A stretch of DNA of 5,202 nt. Origin: Chloroflexota bacterium. GTDB taxonomy: Bacteria; Chloroflexota; Anaerolineae; Anaerolineales; Anaerolineaceae. The notes under the pieces were generated by a model, which was given only the letters and a program-made list of their open reading frames with translations, ran no database searches and was not told where the DNA came from. Location: the NCBI GenBank assembly GCA_011053085.1, contig DSBE01000013.1, forward strand, positions 1 to 5,202. Reading direction: 5' to 3'. Position numbers and translations under genes: made by a program. This document shows positions 1-4,426 of the stretch, piece after piece. Within the stretch, counting starts at the first letter, position 1, and each line of letters begins with the position of its first letter.

Positions 1-12
1 CTTCATAACAAT

Positions 13-35
13 GCAGGGGCACGTAATGGCCCTGC
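13..35. repeat. Short inverted repeat (hairpin) near the left edge
   Basis: GCAGGG (13-18) and CCCTGC (30-35) are perfect reverse complements separated by 11 bases. The repeat lies downstream of the last minus-strand gene and could be a 3' hairpin of that transcript, but no clear U-tract follows it in either direction. The sequence between it and the gene stop at 130 shows no convincing coding region. Confidence 0.3.
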
Positions 36-38
36 CCG

Positions 39-81
39 AAAAAGAAGACAGGCCGTTGTCCACCGCCCTCAGCACAACAGG
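39..81 (-). terminator. Possible weak intrinsic terminator of the minus-strand operon
   Basis: Read on the minus strand, ACAACAGG at 74-81 (as CCTGTTGT) can pair with CCGTTGT at 53-59 (as ACAACGG), giving about seven pairs with one bulge and a 14-base loop. It is followed four bases later by the T-rich run TCTTCTTTTT (48-39). The position, about 50 bases after the stop of the DUF3795-type gene, suits the end of this operon. The stem is short and the T-run is not adjacent, so this is a weak call. Confidence 0.25.
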
Positions 82-129
82 ATGCTCCTTGCGGTCGGCC
101 GAATGGACAGAACCCCCTCGCCCCGGCAC

Positions 130-483
130 TCAATTCAGCGTGGTGCGAATCTCTGTCAACGTTTGCCGGCAAACGGGGAACTGTGCAAACAATGCCTCCA
201 GCGTGGTGCAATCCTCGAACTGGTCGCAGTGCGCACAGGTTTCCACCCCTTTTTGCGAGGCGCACACACTCACCCCGCATTCATTGCAATAGGCGATACG
301 CACCCCGGTCCCCTTACAGCCGGTGCATTGCACTGTTTCCCAGGTGGCATCTGCCAAACCCCATTGTTCACGCGCCATCACTGCCACTTTCTCTAACTCT
401 TCACGGTCGTTCGCCAGGGTGGCAACCATCGAGGGGCATCCGTTGCATGCAGTGCCGCAATAGGCAATCATCTTCTCTGTCAT
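130..483 (-). CDS. DUF3795-type cysteine-rich protein of unknown function
   Basis: A 117-residue soluble protein with 12 cysteines, at about residues 9, 13, 16, 53, 56, 66, 69, 74, 83, 86, 92 and 105. The N-terminal pattern AYCGTACNGCPS and the later CxxC pairs match what I know of the DUF3795 family, which is thought to bind zinc or an iron-sulfur cluster but has no established function. I see no signal peptide or membrane segment. A longer reading from a GTG at 498 is open, but AAGGAG lies inside that extension and sits six bases before the ATG at 483, so 483 is the better start. It is the last gene of the minus-strand unit, 49 bases after mutY, and may also have its own promoter. The family call rests on cysteine pattern and length. 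Confidence 0.82.
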   Translation of the reverse strand: MTEKMIAYCGTACNGCPSMVATLANDREELEKVAVMAREQWGLADATWETVQCTGCKGTGVRIAYCNECGVSVCASQKGVETCAHCDQFEDCTTLEALFAQFPVCRQTLTEIRTTLN

Positions 484-518
484 TGTTTTCTCCTTCACTC
501 AATTGTTACTACACCAGG

Positions 519-527
519 AGTATAACA
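519..527 (-). promoter_or_regulatory. Possible extended -10 promoter for the DUF3795-type gene
   Basis: On the minus strand this reads TGTTATACT, a TGn extension plus TATACT (five of six matches to TATAAT). It lies about 35 bases upstream of the ATG at 483, just after the mutY stop. No good -35 element is visible, only TTCCGA 18 bases upstream. It could give the last gene expression independent of mutY. Confidence 0.3.
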
Positions 528-532
528 AAAAT

Positions 533-1636
533 TCAGGCAGAATCGGAAGGTGTTGATTGCTGCAAGCGCGCCATTAATTCAGTAGCGATCTGGCGATCCA
601 CCTTTGCCATCGGGTAGGCATCCATTTCGCCGGGCAGCGCCCATACCATCGCCTGCGCTTCCAGCGCCTGGGGCTGGTCACCATCGACCAGGTGGCACAG
701 GAAAGCATGCAAGGTCATGTGAAAATGGGTCAGGGTGTGTTCATACACCCCGAATTGTGTGCCCACCGCGATACGCGCGCCCAATTCCTCAACAATTTCG
801 CGCTGCAGGGTGTCTGGCAAGGTCTCGCCTGGTTCCTGCTTGCCGCCGGGGAACTCCCACAAACCGCCATATAAGCCTTGTGCCGGGCGCTGCGTCAGCA
901 GGATGCGCCCATCTTCTCTTTCGATGATGGCTGCTGCCACCTTTCTGCGCGGCAGGTCTTTTTTGGGCTGCCTGAGCGGCCGTTCTGCCACCACCCCCAG
1001 CCGGTAGGCGACGCACAGGTCATTTAAAGGACAGGTGTCACAGGCTGGCAGCTGCGGGGTACACACCACTGAACCAAAATCCATCAACGCCTGGTTATAA
1101 TCACCTGCCCTGCCAGTTGGCAGCAGGTCTTCCGCTATCGCCCACAGGGTTTTCTCTGCCGCAGTGGTGCCCAGCGGTTCTTCAAGGTTGAACAGGCGCG
1201 CATAGACCCGGCGGATATTGCCGTCCAGCGCAGCCTCATCCTTGTTATACGCCACCGAGGCAATCATGGCGGCTGTGTAGCGCCCGATACCGGGCAGTTG
1301 CTCCAATGCTTTGCGTTCAGTCGGGATCACGCCCCCATGCTGCTCCATGACCATCTGCGCGGCGCGATGTAAATTGCGCGCGCGGGTGTAGTAGCCCAGG
1401 CCTTCCCACACCTGCAGCACCTGCTGTAGATCAGCCTGCGCCAGCACTTCCAGTGTGGGAAATACTTCCATCCAACGACGGTAATAATCCAGCACCGTTT
1501 GCATGCGGGTTTGCTGCAGCATGATCTCGGAAACCCATACCGGGTACCCGTCAGGGCTGCGCCGCCAGGGCAGGTCACGGGCATGCATGTCATACCAGCC
1601 AAGCAGCCGTTGGACAATTTCGTGAGTGTTGTTCAT
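533..1636 (-). CDS. mutY: A/G-specific adenine DNA glycosylase MutY
   Basis: A 367-residue MutY of usual family length. It removes adenine mispaired with 8-oxoguanine (or guanine) in base-excision repair. From the ATG at 1636, the catalytic Glu37 lies in VSEIMLQQT and Asp138 in LDGNIRRVYARL. The helix-hairpin-helix LPGIGRYTA is at 114-122. The [4Fe-4S] ligands are C192-x6-C199-x2-C202-x5-C208. These numbers coincide with those I recall for E. coli MutY, which supports this start over the TTG one codon upstream. No strong ribosome-binding site is visible. The C-terminal domain (about 230-355) is Nudix-like and, unlike the degenerate version in many MutYs, keeps a full Nudix box: G265, E271, then REIVEELGA at 279-287. 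The 8-oxoG-reading FSH loop appears as Leu-Thr-His near 302-304. It is third in the minus-strand unit, 24 bases after the upstream gene. Confidence 0.96.
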   Translation of the reverse strand: MNNTHEIVQRLLGWYDMHARDLPWRRSPDGYPVWVSEIMLQQTRMQTVLDYYRRWMEVFPTLEVLAQADLQQVLQVWEGLGYYTRARNLHRAAQMVMEQHGGVIPTERKALEQLPGIGRYTAAMIASVAYNKDEAALDGNIRRVYARLFNLEEPLGTTAAEKTLWAIAEDLLPTGRAGDYNQALMDFGSVVCTPQLPACDTCPLNDLCVAYRLGVVAERPLRQPKKDLPRRKVAAAIIEREDGRILLTQRPAQGLYGGLWEFPGGKQEPGETLPDTLQREIVEELGARIAVGTQFGVYEHTLTHFHMTLHAFLCHLVDGDQPQALEAQAMVWALPGEMDAYPMAKVDRQIATELMARLQQSTPSDSA

Positions 1637-1660
1637 CAAAACAAGGGCCGAAGAGACCGC

Positions 1661-1963
1661 TTAAAATTGAAACCCTTTGTGCTGGCTGACGATCTTCTGA
1701 TTGTAATTGACCACATACTGCAATAATTTCTCCAGCAGTTGATCCCAACCTTCAGACTGTAGAATACGCAGCACTTCTTCGCGTGAGTCTGAGATTGCCC
1801 CCACCTGAATCTGCGGTTGTTCGCCATACACGGTCGCCCAGGCATCGGTCAGTTCCAGGCCCAGCTTTTCAACCCCAGGCAGGAAATCACGGATCACAAA
1901 TTCAAAATAATCGCGTTCGCGTTCCGGGACAATATCCCAGGTCATGATCAATTTTGCCACCAT
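1661..1963 (-). CDS. Conserved-looking 100-residue protein of unknown function
   Basis: I do not recognise the family. The 100 residues suggest alternating strands and helices: strand KLIMTWDI (4-11), amphipathic helix RERDYFEFVIRDFL (15-28), strands DAWATVYG (40-47) and QIQVGAIS (51-58), a long helix from about 60 to 85, and a final strand near 88-92. This beta-alpha-beta-beta-alpha-beta order suggests a ferredoxin-like or dimeric alpha/beta-barrel fold, but that is inference. There are no cysteines, signal peptide or membrane segment. An open TTG three codons upstream (1972) abuts the Shine-Dalgarno sequence AGGGAGGG, whereas the ATG at 1963 sits nine bases after it, so 1963 is chosen. It starts 18 bases after the MBL gene stop and ends 24 bases before mutY, so it is almost certainly co-transcribed with both. 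Confidence 0.8.
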   Translation of the reverse strand: MVAKLIMTWDIVPERERDYFEFVIRDFLPGVEKLGLELTDAWATVYGEQPQIQVGAISDSREEVLRILQSEGWDQLLEKLLQYVVNYNQKIVSQHKGFQF

Positions 1964-1981
1964 GTTGTTCAACCCTCCCTG

Positions 1982-2617
1982 TTATTGTTCATTCAGCACC
2001 ACCAGCGTGGTTTCATCCGCCTCTGCCGATGCATCACTGCGCAGGCTGAACACATCCATCTGCTGGGCGCTGTCGGTGCCCATGGCTTTGAGGAATTTCT
2101 TCAACCCGGATTGTTTGCCGTTTTCCGGGTTCCTGCCATACGCCATAGGAATCACATAATCGGGCTCCAACATGCTGACCAGTTCAGCGGCCTTGGCCGG
2201 GTTCCAGCTCTCGGTAACCCCCACCGGCACCAGGGCAATGTTAATTTCCCCCAATTGCTCGATCTCTTTCTGGGTGGGCAGGCGTTCCAGAATGCCCATA
2301 TGAGCAATGGTAAGTTCATTGTAGTGATAAACAAACAACGTGTTGCGTTCTCCCAGCGCCTTGCGGTTGGTTTGCACCCCGGTGATGAACACCCCTCCCA
2401 GTTCATATTCACCGGCGCCGTCAATGACAAAAGGCTTGCCATTTAATTCTGCCAGTATACTGTTGCCATTGCCGTTACGGCTGACGGTGACGATATCAGC
2501 GCGCGCTTTGAAGGCTTTACGCCCCTCAGCGCTGCGCATGTAAGGATCTGTCAGCACCGTTGACAGGTGATCTTCGCTGAAGGTAAAACAGGTGTGTCCA
2601 AACCAGGTAATTTTCAT
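1982..2617 (-). CDS. MBL-fold protein (COG2220/UlaG-like) with degenerate metal site
   Basis: A 211-residue protein that opens with MKITWFGHTCFTF and TDPY, typical of the COG2220 branch of the metallo-beta-lactamase superfamily. DGAGEYELGGVFITGV (67-82) and the segment around LPTQKEIEQLGEINIALVPVG (113-133) also fit this branch. The metal ligands do not. Where relatives have HxHxDH or HxHxGH after ADIVTVS, this protein has Arg47-Asn-Gly49-Asn-Gly-Asn52. The Asp of the later HxGDL motif is Ile109 (AHMGIL), and the His of IPMHY is Ala159 (IPMAY). Only His8 and His106 remain. It is therefore probably not a zinc hydrolase and may serve a binding or structural role; its partner is unknown. The ATG at 2617 follows GGAG with five bases of spacing. 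It is the first gene of the minus-strand unit. Confidence 0.9.
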   Translation of the reverse strand: MKITWFGHTCFTFSEDHLSTVLTDPYMRSAEGRKAFKARADIVTVSRNGNGNSILAELNGKPFVIDGAGEYELGGVFITGVQTNRKALGERNTLFVYHYNELTIAHMGILERLPTQKEIEQLGEINIALVPVGVTESWNPAKAAELVSMLEPDYVIPMAYGRNPENGKQSGLKKFLKAMGTDSAQQMDVFSLRSDASAEADETTLVVLNEQ

Positions 2618-2635
2618 ATGTTCTCCATGGGTAGA

Positions 2636-2641
2636 ATTATA
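2636..2641 (-). promoter_or_regulatory. Likely -10 element of the minus-strand operon
   Basis: A perfect TATAAT is read on the minus strand 18 bases upstream of the MBL gene ATG. Initiation about seven bases downstream would leave a short leader of roughly 12 bases that still holds the GGAG ribosome-binding site. The -35 region is poor (TTTCGA at 18-base spacing), so an activator may help. The 8-bp palindrome ACTATAGT (2641-2648) overlaps its upstream edge. Confidence 0.42.
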
Positions 2642-2662
2642 CTATAGTGATGGTGAACCTCG

Positions 2663-2692
2663 AAATAACCTGTATTTTTAGATGGGTTATTT
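2663..2692. promoter_or_regulatory. 8-bp inverted repeat, candidate operator
   Basis: AAATAACC (2663-2670) and GGTTATTT (2685-2692) are perfect reverse complements with a 14-base spacer, so equivalent bases are 22 apart, about two helical turns. The repeat covers the expected -35 position of the minus-strand promoter. This geometry suits a dimeric transcription regulator, but no regulator gene is in the window. As AT-rich DNA it could also be chance. Confidence 0.3.
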
Positions 2693-2746
2693 ATTCAAAA
2701 AAACTATCTTTTTGGACAGCGCAAGCCCTGCAAGCGGAGGGAGGTT

Positions 2747-2775
2747 TTGAGAGCGCTCCTCGCTATACTGTTAAT
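2747..2775 (+). promoter_or_regulatory. Candidate rightward promoter for a small RNA
   Basis: TTGAGA (2747-2752, five of six matches to the -35 consensus) is followed after 17 bases by GTTAAT (2770-2775, four of six to TATAAT). The palindrome GAGCGCTC (2751-2758) overlaps the -35. The downstream orphan terminator makes a promoter here plausible, but this is a prediction from consensus only. Confidence 0.28.
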
Positions 2776-2781
2776 GTAAGG

Positions 2782-2887
2782 TGATATGGGTTCTTTTCTA
2801 TTGATTGGTGACTATCGGTAGTATCATTTTTAGAGGTAACTGACCTGAAAACACACGGACTCTCGGCGACTCCGTGTGTTTCTTTTT
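2782..2887 (+). ncRNA. Candidate small RNA, unknown class
   Basis: This stretch of about 105 nt is bounded on the left by the candidate promoter and on the right by an intrinsic terminator that no visible gene needs. It can form small hairpins: TGACTA (2809-2814) with TAG and TCA (2819-2826) around a TCGG loop, and AGGT (2834-2837) with ACCT (2843-2846), before the terminator stem. No open reading frame of note is present and I recognise no RNA family. The start is approximate. It could instead be the remains of a lost gene's 3' end. Confidence 0.3.
2849..2887 (+). terminator. Intrinsic terminator with no visible upstream gene
   Basis: AAACACACGGA (2849-2859) pairs perfectly with TCCGTGTGTTT (2871-2881), an 11-bp stem with an 11-base loop, followed by CTTTTT (2882-2887). 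Read leftward, the stem is followed by TTTTC, so it may work weakly in that direction as well. It lies between divergent operons, where no annotated transcript would end. This points to a small RNA or to insulation of the transporter promoter downstream. Confidence 0.68.
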
Positions 2888-2951
2888 ACAAAATCTCCGC
2901 CCAAACCCTCGCCGAAAACCTCGACAATTGGATAGTTTTCCTCAAAACCTA

Positions 2952-2980
2952 TTGACAACAGAAAAAACCTCCAGTAAAGT
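2952..2980 (+). promoter_or_regulatory. Promoter of the amino-acid importer leader
   Basis: A perfect -35 TTGACA (2952-2957), a 17-base spacer and TAAAGT (2975-2980, four of six to TATAAT). This is the best rightward housekeeping-type promoter in the intergenic region. Transcription would begin near 2986-2990 and yield a leader of about 365 nt before the binding-protein gene, interrupted by the terminator at 3112-3142. Confidence 0.62.
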
Positions 2981-2989
2981 AAATGCATT

Positions 2990-3082
2990 ATGCAATCAAA
3001 TTTTGTCCTGAGTTCCCGACGACCTGATAAGAAGCATCAACTACACCTCCCTGCCGAAGGAAGGCGTTTGCGCGTTGGATAG
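2990..3082 (+). CDS. Possible 30-residue leader peptide
   Basis: An ATG at 2990 opens a 30-codon frame ending in TAG at 3080-3082. The predicted transcription start falls at or just before this ATG, so any translation would be leaderless; there is no Shine-Dalgarno sequence. The peptide begins MQSNFVLSSRRPDKKHQ. It has five Arg (a tandem CGA CGA pair at 3017-3022, then AGG, CGT and CGC), two adjacent AAG Lys codons (3029-3034) and two His. Its 3' half overlaps the arm that can form an antiterminator, as in amino-acid-sensing attenuators. No homolog is recognised, and an ORF this short may be chance. Confidence 0.25.
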   Translation: MQSNFVLSSRRPDKKHQLHLPAEGRRLRVG

Positions 3083-3129
3083 ATAGGGCAAACCCCACAT
3101 AAGACCGAAGGGCCTTCCTGATAAGCAGG
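3050..3129 (+). promoter_or_regulatory. Candidate antiterminator of a transcription attenuator
   Basis: AGGAAGGC (3058-3065) is complementary to GCCTTCCT (3112-3119), eight of the nine bases in the left arm of the downstream terminator. CCTGC (3050-3054) is complementary to GCAGG (3125-3129), part of its loop and right arm. Between them GTTTGC (3066-3071) and GCAAAC (3088-3093) form a nested 6-bp hairpin directly abutting the antiterminator stem. This fold and the terminator exclude each other. I recognise no riboswitch class; AGGGCAAACC resembles a piece of the c-di-GMP-I aptamer but the rest of that core is missing. The trigger is unknown: translation of the leader ORF, a protein or a ligand. 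Confidence 0.45.
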
Positions 3130-3142
3130 AAGGCTTTTTTTT
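3112..3142 (+). terminator. Strong intrinsic terminator in the importer leader
   Basis: GCCTTCCTG (3112-3120) and CAGGAAGGC (3126-3134) form a perfect 9-bp stem with loop ATAAG, followed by eight T (3135-3142). An outer perfect repeat, GACCGAA (3103-3109) with TTCGGTC (3144-3150), flanks the whole hairpin and its T-run and could clamp the structure in full-length RNA. It lies about 210 bases before the binding-protein ATG and about 125 bases after the predicted transcription start, so importer expression from that promoter requires read-through. Confidence 0.85.
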
Positions 3143-3150
3143 ATTCGGTC

Positions 3151-3352
3151 AATCCCCACAACTTGACAACCGAAGAAAAAAAGACTTACCTGCCGCAGGC
3201 AAAACCCTGAAGCCAAAGGAGGATTCACCGTACCGCAACCAAAAGTAACCATTGATCCCATTGTTGTCCCGAGGCCTGAGAAGAGCCTCGCCAAAAGAAG
3301 AAGAGAAGTTGTCCAAAACATTATTGATAGAAAAATTTAGGAGTTTAGAAAG
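3151..3352 (+). other. Untranslated stretch between leader terminator and importer gene
   Basis: No ordinary gene is seen. A second TTGACAAC (3163-3170) repeats the start of the upstream promoter but lacks a good -10. AAAGGAGG (3215-3222) is a strong Shine-Dalgarno-like sequence with no start codon at proper distance. CGAGGC (3270-3275) and GCCTCG (3285-3290) form a 6-bp hairpin without a T-run. One frame is open from 3167 to the TAG at 3338-3340, which overlaps the ribosome-binding site of the next gene, but it has no ATG, GTG, TTG or CTG. The last 60 bases are purine-rich. Confidence 0.5.
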
Positions 3353-4243
3353 ATGAAAAACAGAACCATTACCCTCTTGATCCTCACCCTGATCGCCATA
3401 CTGTTGCTGGGTGCCTGCAACCAGGCACAGCCCGTAGAAGCTATCGAAGCCGTCGATGAGGTGGAAACCGTTGAAGAAGTTGCTGAAGCCCAGCCCGAAG
3501 GTTGTCTTGGCACCGCCGAAGATGCCATTGTTAACCTTGAATGCCGTGAGATCGTCTTCGCGGTAGAAAACGCCTACCTGCCCTTCAACTATATCGTCGA
3601 CGGTGAACCCGGCGGCTGGGACTATGATGTCTTCAACGAGATCTGCACCCGCCTGCACTGCACCCCCATCTTTCAGGAAGCTTCCTGGGAAGGTATGATC
3701 CAGGCAGTGGCTGATGGCCAGTTCGATATGGCTGGGGACGGCATCACCATCACCGATGACCGTCTGCAGATCGTCGATTTCTCCATCGGTTACGTCAACA
3801 TCGAGCAAAAACTGCTCGTGGCGCTGGGCGAAGACCGCTTCAGCACTATTGAAGAGTTTGCTGCCATTGACGGCTTGCTGCTTGGCACCCAGGTAGGCAC
3901 CACCAACTACGAAACCGCTGTTCAATACGTGCCCGCCGACCGTATCCAGGCGTTTGAACAATATCCCTTTGCTGTGCAGGCGCTGCTCTCCGGCGACGTG
4001 GACGCTGTGATTCTGGATGCCGTCATCGGTGTCGGTTATGTTGGTGAGAATGCTGCCCTGGTCGAACTGATTGGCCCAGGCATCACCTCTGAACAGCTTG
4101 GTTTCGCCTTCCCCAAAGGCTCAGACCTGGTTGCACCGATCAACCTGGCGCTGGAATCCATGATGGCAGACGGAACTCTGAACCAAGTTAACACCTACTA
4201 CTTTGGCACAGAGTTCACCCTGACCTACGACGATATTGATTAA
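3353..4243 (+). CDS. Amino-acid ABC importer, substrate-binding lipoprotein (family 3)
   Basis: A 296-residue extracytoplasmic solute-binding protein that captures an amino acid and delivers it to the membrane permease. Residues 1-21 are a lipoprotein signal (MKNR, hydrophobic run, LLLGAC lipobox) with lipidated Cys22. An acidic Val/Glu/Ala-rich tether (about 23-50) follows, then the two-lobe SBP_bac_3 fold. Typical sites are aromatic Phe78 in YLPFNY, GITITDDRLQIVDFS (130-144) with Arg137 for the ligand carboxylate, GTQVGTT (178-184), and Asp222 in the second lobe for the ligand amine. Cys98 and Cys103 match the position of the HisJ/LAO disulfide loop (ELC...C), and acidic Glu72 matches HisJ Asp11. 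These hint at a basic or polar amino acid, but the substrate cannot be fixed. AGGAG at 3339-3343 sits nine bases before the ATG. The permease gene follows after 183 bases. Confidence 0.95.
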   Translation: MKNRTITLLILTLIAILLLGACNQAQPVEAIEAVDEVETVEEVAEAQPEGCLGTAEDAIVNLECREIVFAVENAYLPFNYIVDGEPGGWDYDVFNEICTRLHCTPIFQEASWEGMIQAVADGQFDMAGDGITITDDRLQIVDFSIGYVNIEQKLLVALGEDRFSTIEEFAAIDGLLLGTQVGTTNYETAVQYVPADRIQAFEQYPFAVQALLSGDVDAVILDAVIGVGYVGENAALVELIGPGITSEQLGFAFPKGSDLVAPINLALESMMADGTLNQVNTYYFGTEFTLTYDDID

Positions 4244-4257
4244 CCTTAATCACAACG

Positions 4258-4287
4258 GCAGAGCGGGCAAATGTCTGCCCGCTCTGC
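4258..4287 (+). repeat. Perfect 12-bp intercistronic hairpin
   Basis: GCAGAGCGGGCA (4258-4269) and TGCCCGCTCTGC (4276-4287) pair without mismatch around a six-base loop, starting 14 bases after the binding-protein stop. No T-run follows, so it is unlikely to be a full intrinsic terminator. In binding-protein operons such hairpins commonly block 3' exonuclease decay and raise the amount of binding protein relative to permease; that role here is inferred. Confidence 0.7.
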
Positions 4288-4326
4288 AAACCCGATAGAA
4301 CCTTATCCTTTCCTCCATTTTTCGTT

Positions 4327-4378
4327 CTCCCCTCGATCTGCCCAGATAAACGCTCAACTGGGCGGATCGCAGCGGGAG
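4327..4378 (+). repeat. Second long intercistronic hairpin
   Basis: CGATCTGCCCAG (4334-4345) pairs with CTGGGCGGATCG (4358-4369), 12 bp with one G-U pair and a 12-base loop. CTCCC (4327-4331) and GGGAG (4374-4378) extend it past an internal loop. There is no adjacent T-run; an A-rich stretch follows (4385-4399) before the permease ribosome-binding site. Together with the hairpin at 4258-4287 it makes a tandem structured spacer between the two importer genes. Confidence 0.62.
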
Positions 4379-4426
4379 CGGATGGAAAAGAAAAAAAAGA
4401 CAGGAATTCTAAACAGGAGAAATGAC

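Noticed and set aside
1817..2446. 209-residue open frame on the plus strand
   Set aside because: It is antisense to the MBL gene and the 100-residue gene and is His/Gln/Phe-rich, typical of a reverse-complement shadow.
2983..3027. Alternative 14-codon leader ORF from an earlier ATG
   Set aside because: Its ATG lies upstream of the predicted transcription start, so it would not be in the RNA.
3081..3142. c-di-GMP-I (GEMM) riboswitch suggested by AGGGCAAACC at 3085-3094
   Set aside because: The second core strand and the expected paired elements of that aptamer are missing; only a ten-base piece matches.
3183..3200. Cobalamin-riboswitch-like ACCTGCC
   Set aside because: Only seven bases match; the other conserved boxes are absent and the neighbouring gene is an amino-acid importer.
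3037..3321. 94-residue open frame on the minus strand within the intergenic region
   Set aside because: It runs antisense through the importer leader terminator, has no visible ribosome-binding site and its low-complexity composition does not look like a real protein.
3149..3961. 270-residue open frame on the minus strand
   Set aside because: It is antisense to the binding-protein gene, which has a lipobox, family motifs and a good ribosome-binding site.
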